In this document: piece after piece, positions 26,535-39,218 of the stretch
Position numbering within the stretch: position 1 is the stretch's first letter
Layout of the letters: the number at the start of each line of letters is the position of its first letter
From: Megalopta genalis
Lineage: Eukaryota > Arthropoda > Insecta > Hymenoptera > Halictidae
DNA: 64,000 nt
Assembly: GCF_051020955.1 (NCBI RefSeq)
Contig: NW_027476348.1
Coordinates: forward strand, 1 to 64,000
Direction of reading: 5' to 3'
Translations under genes and position numbers: made by a program
The notes under the pieces: model-generated
Told to the model about the DNA's origin: nothing
The model's input: the letters and a program-made list of their open reading frames with translations, nothing else
Databases searched by the model: none

Positions 26535-28939
26535 AGTAGAAGGCTTATCTTCGAATCCATGCGAAACAAATGGTTTAGCTTCAAATACTTGTGATATACA
26601 TGATTTAGCTACAACTGCATGCGAAAAAAACGAGTTAGCTTCAAAACCAAGCGAATCACATGACTTAGCCTCAAATCAATGCGAAGTAGAAGGCTTATCT
26701 TCGAATCCATGCGAAACAAATGGTTTAGTTTCAAATACTTGTGATATACATGATTTAGCTTCAACTGCATGCGAAACAAACGAGTTAGCTTAAAATCCAT
26801 GCGGAACACATGATTTAGCTTCAAATCAATGCGAAGTAGAAGGCTGATCTTCGAATGCATGCGAAGCAAATGGTTTGGCTTCAAATACTTGTGATACACT
26901 TGATTTAGCTTGAACTGCTCGCGAATCAAACAAGTTAGTTTCAAATAAATGCGAACACATGATTTAGCTTCAAATCAATGCGAAGTAGGAGGCTTATCTT
27001 CGATTCCATGCGATACAAATGGTTTAGCTTCAAATACATGTGATGTACATGATTTAGCTACAACAGCATGCGAAACAAACGAGTTAGCTTCAAATCCATG
27101 CGAAACACATGATTTAGATTAAAATCAATGCGAAGTAGAAGGCACATCTTCGAATCCATGCGAAACAAATGGTTTAGCTTCAAATACTTGTGATATACAT
27201 TATTTAGCTTCAACAGCATGCGAAACAAACGAGCTAGCTTCAAATCCATGCGAAACACATGATTTAGCATCAAATCAATGCGAAGTAGAAGGCTTATCTT
27301 CGAATCCATGCGAAACAAATGGTTTAGCTTCAAATACTTGTGATATACATGATTTAGCTATAACTGCATGCGAAAAAAACGAGTTGGCTTCAAAACCAAG
27401 CGAATCACATGATTTAGCCTCAAATCAATGCGAAGTAGAAGGCTTATCTTCGAATCCATGCGAAACAAATGGTTTAGCTTCAAATACTTGTGATATACAT
27501 GATTTAGCTACAACAGCATGCGAAACAAACGAGTTAGCTTCAAATCCATGCGAAACACATGATTTAGATTAAAATCAATGCGAAGTAGAAGGCTTATCTT
27601 CGAATCCATGCGAAACAAATGGTTTAGCTTCAAATACTTGTGATATACATGATTTAGCTTCAACTGCATGCGAAACAAACGAGTTAGCTTCAAATCCATG
27701 CGAAACACATGATTTAGATTAAAATCAATGCGAAGTAGAAGGCTTATCTTCGAATCCATGCGAAACAAATGATTTAGCTGCAAATACTTGTGATATACGT
27801 GATTTAGCTTCAACTGCATGCGAAACTAACGAGTTAACTTCGAATCCATGCGAAACGAATAGTTTAGCTTCAAATACTTGTGATGTACATGATTCAACTT
27901 CAACTGCATGCGAAACAAACGAGTTAGCTTCAAATCCTTGCGAAACACATGATTTAGATTAAAATCAATGCTAAGTAGAAGGCTTATCTTCGAATCCATG
28001 CGAAACAAATGGTTTGGCTTCAAATGCTTGTGATATACATGATTTAGCTTCAACAGCATGCGAAACAAACGAGTCAGCTTCAAATCCATGCGAAACACAA
28101 GATTTAGCATCAAATTAATGCGAAGTTGATGGCTGATCTTCGAATCCTATGCGAGGCAAATGGTTTAGCTTCAAATACTTGTGATATACATTATTTAGCT
28201 TCATCAGCATGCGAAACAAACGAGCTAGCTTCAAATCCATGCGAAACACATGATTTAGCATCAAATCAATGCGAAGTAGAAGGCTTATCTTCGAATCCAT
28301 GCGAAACAAATGGTTTAGCTTCAAATACTTGTGATATACATGATTTAGCTTCAACTACTAGCGAAAAAAACGAGTTAGCTTCAAATCCAAGCGAAACACA
28401 TGATTTAGCCTCAAATCAATGCGAATTAGAAGGGTTATCTTCGAATCCATGCGAAACAAATGATATAGATTCAAATACTTGTGATATACATGATTTAGCT
28501 TCAACTGCATGCGAAACAAACGAGGTAGCTTCAAATCCATGCGAACACATGATTTAGCTTCAAATCAATGCGAAGTAGAAGGTTTACCTTCGAATCCATG
28601 CGAAACAAATGGATTAGCTTCTTATACTTGTGATATACATGATTTAGCTTCAACAGCATGCGAAATAAACGAGTTAGATTCAAATCCATGAGAAACACAT
28701 GATTTAGCTTCAAATCAATGCGAAGTAGAAGGATTATCTTCGTATCCATGCGAAACATATGAGTTAGCTGCAAATACTTGTGATATACGTGATTTAGCTT
28801 CAACTGCATGCGAAACAAACGAGTTAGCTTCAAATCCATGCGAAACAAAGGTTTTAGATTCAAATCAATGCGAAGTAGAAGACAGATCTTCAAATCCATG
28901 TGAAACAAATGATTTAGCTTGAAATCAATGCGAAGTAGA
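26535..28939. repeat. Zone 2/3 transition: mixed 150-bp units
   Basis: The A-E order is kept, but this stretch is a patchwork of units also seen on either side. It includes the GCTCGCGAATCAAACAAG A monomer near 26910, the 29-bp class B monomers with GCGAACACATG near 26953 and 28545, and repeated class C monomers with GATTAAAATC (27565, 27715, 27955). It also has the hybrid GAGTTAACTTCGAATCC near 27830, which joins the start of class B to the body of class D. A 1-bp insertion at 28148 (CGAATCCTATGCG) shifts the register. No gene is seen. Confidence 0.7.
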
Positions 28940-28972
28940 GATCTTAGCTTCAAAAAATCCCAGCGAAACAAA
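28940..28972 (+). repeat. 33-bp class D variant with CAAAAAATCCCAGCG (first of eight copies)
   Basis: Three extra bases in class D give GATCTTAGCTTCAAAAAATC followed by CCAGCGAAAC. The insertion keeps all three frames; on the minus strand it adds one residue (WDFLKL in place of MDLKL). Eight copies occur: here, 30892-30924, 35064-35096, 36867-36899, 40200-40232, 55057-55089, 58360-58392 and 61663-61695. The preceding class C monomer always has CTTGAAATC. The variant marks one duplication lineage linking zones 3 and 5. Confidence 0.85.
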
Positions 28973-29064
28973 TTACATAGCTTCAAATCAATGCGAAATA
29001 GAAGGCTTAGCTTCAAATCCATGCGAATCAAATGTTTTAGCTTCAAATACTTGTGATATACATG

Positions 29065-30150
29065 ATTTAGCTTCAACAGCATCCGAAACAAACGAGTTAG
29101 ATTCAAATCCATGCGAAACACATGATTTAGCTTCAAATCAATGCGAAGTAGAAGGCTTACCTTCGAATCCATGCGAAACAAATATATTAGCTTCTTATAC
29201 TTGTGATATACATGATTTAGCTTCAACAGCATGCGAAATAAACGAGTTAGATTCAAATCCATGCGAAACAAATGATTTAGCTTCAAATCAATGCGAAGTA
29301 GAAGGATTATCTTCGTATCCATGCGAAACAAATGATTTAGCTGCAAATACTTGTGATATACGTGATTTAGCTTCAACTGCATGCGAAACAAACGAGTTAA
29401 CTTCGAATCCATGCGAAACGAATAGTTTAGCTTCAAATACTTGTGATGTACATGATTCAGCTTCAACTGCATGCGAAACAAACGAGTTAGCTTCAAATCC
29501 TTGCGAAACGCATGATTTAGATTAAAATCAATGCTAAGTAGAAGGCTAATCTTCGAATCCATGCGAAAGAAATGGGTTAGCTTCAAATACTTGTGATATA
29601 CATGATTTAGCTTCAACTGCATGCGAAACAAACGAGTCAGCTTCAAATCCATCCGAAACACAAGATTTAGCATCAAATTAATGCGAAGTGGATGGCTGAT
29701 CTTCGAATCCATGCGAGGCAAATGGTTTAGCTTCAAATACTTGTGATATACATTATTTAGCTTCAACAGCATGCGAAACAAACGAGCTAGCTTCAAATCC
29801 ATGCGAAACACATGATTTAGCATCAAATCAATGCGAAGTAGAAGGCTTATCTTCGAATCCATGCGAAACAAATGGTTTAGCTTCAAATACTTGTGATATA
29901 CATGATTTAGCTTCAACTGCATGCGAAACAAACGAGTTAGCTTAAAATCCATGCGGAACACATGATTTAGCTTCAAATCAATGCGAAGTAGAAGGCTGAT
30001 CTTCGAATCCATGCGAAGCAAATGGTTTAGCTTCAAATACTTGTGATACACTTGATTTAGCTTCAACTGCTCGCGAATCAAACAAGTTAGTTTCAAATAA
30101 ATGCGAACACATGATTTAGCTTCAAATCAATACGAAGTAGGAGGCTTATC
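29065..30150. repeat. Block duplicated 4,321 bp downstream (about 33386-34471)
   Basis: Matching points include ATGCTAAGTAGAAGGCTAATC near 29530 and 33851, and the class A monomer GCTCGCGAATCAAACAAG near 30070 and 34391. The 29-bp monomer GCGAACACATG lies near 30107 and 34428, and AATCAATACGAAGTAGGAGG follows in both. The match ends near 30150, where the downstream copy lacks one 150-bp unit (CGATTCCATGCGATAC type) and resumes at the CGTATCC type. Confidence 0.75.
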
Positions 30151-30632
30151 TTCGATTCCATGCGATACAAATGGTTTAGCTTCAAATACATGTGATGTAC
30201 ATGATTTAGCTACAACAGCATGCGAAACAAACGAGTTAGCTTCAAATCCATGCGAAACACATGATTTAGCTTCAAATCAATGCGAAGTAGAAGGGTTATC
30301 TTCGTATCCATGCGAAACAAATGGTTTAGCTTCAAATACTTGTGATACATTTGATTTAGCTTCAACAGCATGCGAAACAAACGAGTTATCTTCAAATACA
30401 TGCGAAACACATGATTTATCATCAAGTCAACGCTAAGTTGACGGCTTAGCTTCAAATCCATGCGAAACGAATGATTTAGCTTCACATACTTGGGAATATA
30501 AGTGATATAGCTTCAAATGCAGGCGAAACAAACTAGATAGCTTCAATCCCATGCGAAACACATGATTTAGCATCTAATCAATGCGAAATAGAAGGCTGAT
30601 CTTCGTATCCATGCGAAACGAATAGTTTAGCT

Positions 30633-33218
30633 TCAAATACTTGTGATATACATGATTAGCTTCAACTGCAAGCGAAACAAACGAGTTAGCTTTAAATGCA
30701 TGCGAAACACATGATTTAGCCTCAAATCAATGCGAAGTAGAAGGCTTGGCTTCAAATCCGTGCGAATCAAATGGTTTAGCTTCAAATACTTGTCATATAC
30801 ATGATTTACATTCAAAAGCAAGCGAAACAAACGAGTTAGCTTCAAATCCATGTGAAACAAATGATTTAGCTTGAAATCAATGCGAAGTAGAGATCTTAGC
30901 TTCAAAAAATCCCAGCGAAACAAATTACATAGCTTCAAATCAATGCGAAGTAGAAGGCTTAGCTTCAAATCCATGCGAATCAAATGTTTTAGCTTCAAAT
31001 ACTTGTGATATACATGATTTAGCTTCAACAGCATTCGAAACAAACGAGTTAGATTCAAATCCATGCGAAACACATGATTTAGCTTCAAATCAATGCGAAG
31101 TAGAAGGCTTACCTTCGAATCCATGCGAAACAAATGGATTAGCTTCTTATACTTGTGATATACATGATTTAGCTTCAACAGCATGCGAAATAAACGAGTT
31201 AGATTCAAATCCATGCGAAACACATGATTTAGCTTCAAATCAATGCGAAGTAGAAGGATTATCTTCGTATCCATGCGAAACAAATGATTTAGCTGCAAAT
31301 ACTTGTGATATACGTGATTTAGCTTCAACTGCATGCGAAACAAACGAGTTAACTTCGAATCCATGCGAAACGAATAGTTTAGCTTCAAATACTTGTGATG
31401 TACATGATTCAGCTTCAACTGCATGCGAAACAAACGAGTTAGCTTCAAATCCTTGCGAAACGCATGATTTAGATTAAAATCAATGCTAAGTAGAAGGCTT
31501 ATCTTCGAATCCATGCGAAACAAATGGGTTAGCTTCAAATACTTGTGATATACATGATTTAGCTTCAACAGCATGCGAAACAAACGAGTCAGCTTCAAAT
31601 CCATGCGAAACACAAGTTTTAGCATCAAATTAATGCGAAGTGGATGGCTGATCTTCGAATCCATGCGAGGTAAATGGTTTAGCTTCAAATACTTGTGATA
31701 TACATTATTTAGCTTCAACAGCATGCGAAACAAACGAGCTAGCTTCAAATCCATGCGAAACACATGATTTAGCTTCAAATCAATGCGAAGTAGAAGGCTT
31801 ACCTTCGAATCCATGCGAAACAAATGGATTAGCTTCTTATACTTGTGATATACATGATTTAGCTTCAACAGCATGCGAAATAAACGAGTTAGATTCAAAT
31901 CCATGCGAAACACATGATTTAGCTTCAAATCAATGCGAAGTAGAAGGATTATCTTCGTATCCATGCGAAACAAATGATTTAGCTGCAAATACTTGTGATA
32001 TACGTGATTTAGCTTCAACTGCATGCGAAACAAACGAGTTAACTTCGAATCCATGCGAAACGAATAGTTTAGCTTCAAATACTTGTGATGTACATGATTC
32101 AGCTTCAACTGCATGCGAAACAAACGAGTTAGCTTCAAATCCTTGCGAAACGCATGATTTAGATTAAAATCAATGCTAAGTAGAAGGCTTATCTTCGAAT
32201 CCATGCGAAACAAATGGGTTAGCTTCAAATACTTGTGATATACATGATTTAGCTTCAACAGCATGCGAAACAAACAAGTCAGCTTCAAATCCATGCGAAA
32301 CACAAGATTTAGCATCAAATTAATGCGAAGTGGATGGCTGATCTTCGAATCCATGCGAGGTAAATGGTTTAGCTTCAAATACTTGTGATATACATTATTT
32401 AGCTTCAACAGCATGCGAAACAAACGAGCTAGCTTCAAATCCATGCGAAACACATGATTTAGCTTCAAATCAATGCGAAGTAGAAGGCTTACCTTCGAAT
32501 CCATGCGAAACAAATGGATTAGCTTCTTATACTTGTGATATACATGATTTAGCTTCAACAGCATGCGAAATAAACGAGTTAGATTCAAATCCATGCGAAA
32601 CACATGATTTAGCTTCAAATCAATGCGAAGTAGAAGGATTATCTTCGTATCCATGCGAAACAAATGATTTAGCTGCAAATACTTGTGATATACGTGATTT
32701 AGCTTCAACTGCATGCGAAACAAACGAGTTAACTTCGAATCCATGCGAAACGAATAGTTTAGCTTCAAATACTTGTGATGTACATGATTCAGCTTCAACT
32801 GCATGCGAAACAAACGAGTTAGCTTCAAATCCTTGCGAAACGCATGATTTAGATTAAAATCAATGCTAAGTAGAAGGCTTATCTTCGAATCCATGCGAAA
32901 CAAATGGGTTAGCTTCAAATACTTGTGATATACATGATTTAGCTTCAACAGCATGCGAAACAAACGAGTCAGCTTCAAATCCATGCGAAACACAAGATTT
33001 TGCATCAAATTAATGCGAAGTGGATGGCTGATCTTCGAATCCATGCGAGGTAAATGGTTTAGCTTCAAATACTTGTGATATACATTATTTAGCTTCAACA
33101 GCATGCGAAACAAACGAGCTAGCTTCAAATCCATGCGAAACACATGATTTAGCATCAAATCAATGCGAAGTAGAAGGCTTATCTTCGAATCCATGCGAAA
33201 CAAATGGTTTAGCTTCAA
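30633..33218 (-). other. 861-residue minus-strand open frame, probably a product of repeat periodicity
   Basis: The minus frame reads as tandem decapeptides, for example LFRMDSKISL, LLRIDLKLNH, VFRMDLKLTR, LFRMLLKLNH and VYHKYLKLNH. These are basic and alternate hydrophobic with polar residues. ATG occurs inside most decapeptides (Arg-Met), so the start carries no information. It ends at a 1-bp deletion near 30656 (CATGATTAGC), absent from the paired copy. No domain, signal peptide or unique end is visible. A 30-bp repeat with no stop in one frame stays open indefinitely without selection, so I do not call this a gene. Confidence 0.15.
31070..33140. repeat. Three tandem copies of a 690-bp higher-order repeat
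   Basis: The D monomer with GGCTTACCTTCGAATCC recurs at 31111, 31801 and 32491, a period of 690 bp (23 monomers). 690 is not a multiple of 150. The unit is four complete A-E sets plus one three-monomer set in which a class B monomer runs into a class D body (GAGTTAACTTCGAATCC), losing 60 bp. Copies differ by rare changes such as GTTTTAGCATC at 31616 against GATTTAGCATC at 32306 and GATTTTGCATC at 32996. The same triplet recurs at about 37045-39115. Confidence 0.88.
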
Positions 33219-33384
33219 ATACTTGTGATATACATGATTTAGCTACAACTGCATGCGAAAAAAACGAGTTAGCTTCAAACCAAGCGAATCACATGATTTA
33301 GCCTCAAATCAATGCGAAGTAGAAGGCTTATATTCGAATCCATGCGAAACAAATGGTTTAGCTTCAAATACTTGTGATATACAT

Positions 33385-36300
33385 GATTTAGCTTCAACAG
33401 CATCCGAAACAAACGAGTTAGATTCAAATCCATGCGAAACACATGATTTAGCTTCAAATCAATGCGAAGTAGAAGGCTTACCTTCGAATCCATGCGAAAC
33501 AAATGGATTAGCTTCTTATACTTGTGATATACATGATTTAGCTTCAACAGCATGCGAAATAAACGAGTTAGATTCAAATCCATGCGAAACAAATGATTTA
33601 GCTTCAAATCAATGCGAAGTAGAAGGATTATCTTCGTATCCATGCGAAACAAATGATTTAGCTGCAAATACTTGTGATATACGTGATTTAGCTTCAACTG
33701 CATGCGAAACAAACGAGTTAACTTCGAATCCATGCGAAACGAATAGTTTAGCTTCAAATACTTGTGATGTACATGATTCAGCTTCAACTGCATGCGAAAC
33801 AAACGAGTTAGCTTCAAATCCTTGCGAAACGCATGATTTAGATTAAAATCAATGCTAAGTAGAAGGCTAATCTTCGAATCCATGCGAAACAAATGTTTTA
33901 GCTTCAAATACTTGTGATATACATGATTTAGCTTCAACTGCATGCGAAACAAACGAGTCAGCTTCAAATCCATCCGAAACACAAGATTTAGCATCAAATT
34001 AATGCGAAGTGGATGGCTGATCTTCGAATCCATGCGAGGCAAATGGTTTAGATTCAAATACTTGTGATATACATTATTTAGCTTCAACAGCATGCGAAAC
34101 AAACGAGCTAGCTTCAAATCCATGCGAAACACATGATTTAGCATCAAATCAATGCGAAGTAGAAGGCTTATCTTCGAATCCATGCGAAACAAATGGTTTA
34201 GCTTCAAATACTTGTGATATACATGATTTAGCTTCAACTGCATGCGAAACAAACGAGTTAGCTTAAAATCCATGCGGAACACATGATTTAGCTTCAAATC
34301 AATGCGAAGTAGAAGGCTGATCTTCGAATCCATGCGAAGCAAATGGTTTAGCTTCAAATACTTGTGATACACTTGATTTAGCTTCAACTGCTCGCGAATC
34401 AAACAAGTTAGTTTCAAATAAATGCGAACACATGATTTAGCTTCAAATCAATACGAAGTAGGAGGCTTATCTTCGTATCCACGCGAAACAAATGGTTTAG
34501 CTTCAAATACTTGTGATACATTTGATTTAGCTTCAACAGCATGCGAAACAAACGAGTTATCTTCAAATACATGCGAAACACATGATTTATCATCAAGTCA
34601 ACGCTAAGTTGACGGCTTAGCTTCAAATCCATGCGAAACGAATGATTTAGCTTCACATACTTGGGAATATAAGTGATATAGCTTCAAATGCAGGCGAAAC
34701 AAACTAGATAGCTTCAATCCCATGCGAAACACATGATTTAGCATCTAATCAATGCGAAATAGAAGGCTGATCTTCGTATCCATGCGAAACGAATAGTTTA
34801 GCTTCAAATACTTGTGATATACATGATTTAGCTTCAACTGCAAGCGAAACAAACGAGTTAGCTTTAAATGCATGCGAAACACATGATTTAGCCTCAAATC
34901 AATGCGAAGTAGAAGGCTTGGCTTCAAATCCGTGCGAATCAAATGGTTTAGCTTCAAATACTTGTCATATACATGATTTACATTCAAAAGCAAGCGAAAC
35001 AAACGAGTTAGCTTCAAATCCATGTGAAACAAATGATTTAGCTTGAAATCAATGCGAAGTAGAGATCTTAGCTTCAAAAAATCCCAGCGAAACAAATTAC
35101 ATAGCTTCAAATCAATGCGAAGTAGAAGGCTTAGCTTCAAATCCATGCGAATCAAATGTTTTAGCTTCAAATACTTGTGATATACATGATTTAGCTTCAA
35201 CAGCATTCGAAACAAACGAGTTAGATTCAAATCCATGCGAAACACATGATTTAGCTTGAAATCAATGCGAAGTAGAAGGCTTACCTTCGAATCCATGCGA
35301 AACAAATGGATTAGCTTCTTATACTTGTGATATACATGATTTAGCTTCAACAGCATGCGAAATAAACGAGTTAGATTCAAATCCATGCGAAACACATGAT
35401 TTAGCTTCAAATCAATGCGAAGTAGAAGGATTATCTTCGTATCCATGCGAAACAAATGATTTAGCTGCAAATACTTGTGATATACGTGATTTAGCTTCAA
35501 CTGCATGCGAAACAAACGAGTTAACTTCGAATCCATGCGAAACGAATAGTTTAGCTTCAAATACTTGTGATGTACATGATTCAGCTTCAACTGCATGCGA
35601 AACAAACGAGTTAGCTTCAAATCCTTGCGAAACGCATGATTTAGATTAAAATCAATGCTAAGTAGAAGGCTAATCTTCGAATCCATGCGAAACAAATGTT
35701 TTAGCTTCAAATACTTGTGATATACATGATTTAGCTTCAACTGCATGCGAAACAAACGAGTCAGCTTCAAATCCATCCGAAACACAAGATTTAGCATCAA
35801 ATTAATGCGAAGTGGATGGCTGATCTTCGAATCCATGCGAGGCAAATGGTTTAGATTCAAATACTTGTGATATACATTATTTAGCTTCAACAGCATGCGA
35901 AACAAACGAGCTAGCTTCAAATCCATGCGAAACACATGATTTAGCATCAAATCAATGCGAAGTAGAAGGCTTATCTTCGAATCCATGCGAAACAAATGGT
36001 TTAGCTTCAAATACTTGTGATATACATGATTTAGCTTCAACTGCATGCGAAACAAACGAGTTAGCTTAAAATCCATGCGGAACACATGATTTAGCTTCAA
36101 ATCAATGCGAAGTAGAAGGCTGATCTTCGAATCCATGCGAAGCAAATGGTTTAGCTTCAAATACTTGTGATACACTTGATTTAGCTTCAACTGCTCGCGA
36201 ATCAAACAAGTTAGTTTCAAATAAATGCGAACACATGATTTAGCTTCAAATCAATACGAAGTAGGAGGCTTATCTTCGTATCCATGCGAAACAAATGGTT

Positions 36301-37470
36301 TAGCTTCAAATACTTGTGATACATTTGATTTAGCTTCAACAGCATGCGAAACAAACGAGTTATCTTCAAATACATGCGAAACACATGATTTATCATCAAG
36401 TCAACGCTAAGTTGACGGCTTAGCTTCAAATCCATGCGAAACGAATGATTTAGCTTCACATACTTGGGAATATAAGTGATATAGCTTCAAATGCAGGCGA
36501 AACAAACTAGATAGCTTCAATCCCATGCGAAACACATGATTTAGCATCTAATCAATGCGAAATAGATGGCTGATCTTCGTATCCATGCGAAACGAATAGT
36601 TTAGCTTCAAATACTTGTGATATACATGATTTAGCTTCAACTGCAAGCGAAACAAACGAGTTAGCTTTAAATGCATGCGAAACACATGATTTAGCCTCAA
36701 ATCAATGCGAAGTAGAAGGCTTGGCTTCAAATCCGTGCGAATCAAATGGTTTAGCTTCAAATACTTGTCATATACATGATTTACATTCAAAAGCAAGCGA
36801 AACAAACGAGTTAGCTTCAAATCCATGTGAAACAAATGATTTAGCTTGAAATCAATGCGAAGTAGAGATCTTAGCTTCAAAAAATCCCAGCGAAACAAAT
36901 TACATAGCTTCAAATCAATGCGAAGTAGAAGGCTTAGCTTCAAATCCATGCGAATCAAATGTTTTAGCTTCAAATACTTGTGATATACATGATTTAGCTT
37001 CAACAGCATTCGAAACAAACGAGTTAGATTCAAATCCATGCGAAACACATGATTTAGCTTGAAATCAATGCGAAGTAGAAGGCTTACCTTCGAATCCATG
37101 CGAAACAAATGGATTAGCTTCTTATACTTGTGATATACATGATTTAGCTTCAACAGCATGCGAAATAAACGAGTTAGATTCAAATCCATGCGAAACACAT
37201 GATTTAGCTTCAAATCAATGCGAAGTAGAAGGATTATCTTCGTATCCATGCGAAACAAATGATTTAGCTGCAAATACTTGTGATATACGTGATTTAGCTT
37301 CAACTGCATGCGAAACAAACGAGTTAACTTCGAATCCATGCGAAACGAATAGTTTAGCTTCAAATACTTGTGATGTACATGATTCAGCTTCAACTGCATG
37401 CGAAACAAACGAGTTAGCTTCAAATCCTTGCGAAACGCATGATTTAGATTAAAATCAATGCTAAGTAGAA
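33385..37470. repeat. 1,803-bp tandem repeat, about 2.3 copies
   Basis: Positions about 33385-35670 match about 35188-37473 at a 1,803-bp offset. Shared markers include the CTAATCTTCG D monomer (33868, 35671), the GCTCGCGAATCAAAC A monomer (34391, 36194) and the 29-bp GCGAACACATG monomer. Further shared markers are the 31-bp GGGAATATAAG monomer (34667, 36468), the 33-bp monomer (35064, 36867) and CTTGAAATCAATGCGAAG near 35255 and 37058. The net +3 over 60 monomers equals -1, +1 and +3 from these three indel monomers. The match ends near 35670/37473, where CTAATC meets CTTATC. Confidence 0.82.
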
Positions 37471-39218
37471 GGCTTATCTTCGAATCCATGCGAAACAAAT
37501 GGGTTAGCTTCAAATACTTGTGATATACATGATTTAGCTTCAACAGCATGCGAAACAAACGAGTCAGCTTCAAATCCATGCGAAACACAAGTTTTAGCAT
37601 CAAATTAATGCGAAGTGGATGGCTGATCTTCGAATCCATGCGAGGTAAATGGTTTAGCTTCAAATACTTGTGATATACATTATTTAGCTTCAACAGCATG
37701 CGAAACAAACGAGCTAGCTTCAAATCCATGCGAAACACATGATTTAGCTTCAAATCAATGCGAAGTAGAAGGCTTACCTTCGAATCCATGCGAAACAAAT
37801 GGATTAGCTTCTTATACTTGTGATATACATGATTTAGCTTCAACAGCATGCGAAATAAACGAGTTAGATTCAAATCCATGCGAAACACATGATTTAGCTT
37901 CAAATCAATGCGAAGTAGAAGGATTATCTTCGTATCCATGCGAAACAAATGATTTAGCTGCAAATACTTGTGATATACGTGATTTAGCTTCAACTGCATG
38001 CGAAACAAACGAGTTAACTTCGAATCCATGCGAAACGAATAGTTTAGCTTCAAATACTTGTGATGTACATGATTCAGCTTCAACTGCATGCGAAACAAAC
38101 GAGTTAGCTTCAAATCCTTGCGAAACGCATGATTTAGATTAAAATCAATGCTAAGTAGAAGGCTTATCTTCGAATCCATGCGAAACAAATGGGTTAGCTT
38201 CAAATACTTGTGATATACATGATTTAGCTTCAACAGCATGCGAAACAAACGAGTCAGCTTCAAATCCATGCGAAACACAAGATTTAGCATCAAATTAATG
38301 CGAAGTGGATGGCTGATCTTCGAATCCATGCGAGGTAAATGGTTTAGCTTCAAATACTTGTGATATACATTATTTAGCTTCAACAGCATGCGAAACAAAC
38401 GAGCTAGCTTCAAATCCATGCGAAACACATGATTTAGCTTCAAATCAATGCGAAGTAGAAGGCTTACCTTCGAATCCATGCGAAACAAATGGATTAGCTT
38501 CTTATACTTGTGATATACATGATTTAGCTTCAACAGCATGCGAAATAAACGAGTTAGATTCAAATCCATGCGAAACACATGATTTAGCTTCAAATCAATG
38601 CGAAGTAGAAGGATTATCTTCGTATCCATGCGAAACAAATGATTTAGCTGCAAATACTTGTGATATACGTGATTTAGCTTCAACTGCATGCGAAACAAAC
38701 GAGTTAACTTCGAATCCATGCGAAACGAATAGTTTAGCTTCAAATACTTGTGATGTACATGATTCAGCTTCAACTGCATGCGAAACAAACGAGTTAGCTT
38801 CAAATCCTTGCGAAACGCATGATTTAGATTAAAATCAATGCTAAGTAGAAGGCTTATCTTCGAATCCATGCGAAACAAATGGGTTAGCTTCAAATACTTG
38901 TGATATACATGATTTAGCTTCAACAGCATGCGAAACAAACGAGTCAGCTTCAAATCCATGCGAAACACAAGATTTTGCATCAAATTAATGCGAAGTGGAT
39001 GGCTGATCTTCGAATCCATGCGAGGTAAATGGTTTAGCTTCAAATACTTGTGATATACATTATTTAGCTTCAACAGCATGCGAAACAAACGAGCTAGCTT
39101 CAAATCCATGCGAAACACATGATTTAGCATCAAATCAATGCGAAGTAGAAGGCTTATCTTCGAATCCATGCGAAACAAATGGTTTAGCTTCAAATACTTG
39201 TGATATACATGATTTAGC
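36455..39218. repeat. Block duplicated from about 30481-33243 (offset 5,974-5,975 bp)
   Basis: The match covers the 31-bp monomer, the 33-bp monomer, the whole 690-bp triplet and the following CATCAAATC-type units. Even the copy-specific changes inside the triplet agree: GTTTTAGCATC at 37591 pairs with 31616, and GATTTTGCATC at 38971 pairs with 32996. The triplet was therefore amplified first and the block duplicated later. The offset changes by 1 bp at the 30656 deletion. This copy has CTTGAAATC near 37058 where the other has CTTCAAATC. Confidence 0.85.
36548..39193 (-). other. 881-residue minus-strand open frame, longest in the window, probably non-genic
   Basis: This is the counterpart of the 861-residue frame about 5.9 kb upstream, without the 1-bp deletion that ends that one. 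It contains the 690-bp triplet, so it repeats a 230-residue block three times. Residue character is the same basic, alternating decapeptide (for example LFRMDSKVSL and NVYHKYLKLN). It begins and ends at ordinary array variants. Codon-level support is weak: variants that are silent in the opposing + frame change Leu to Gln or Pro here. Confidence 0.15.
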
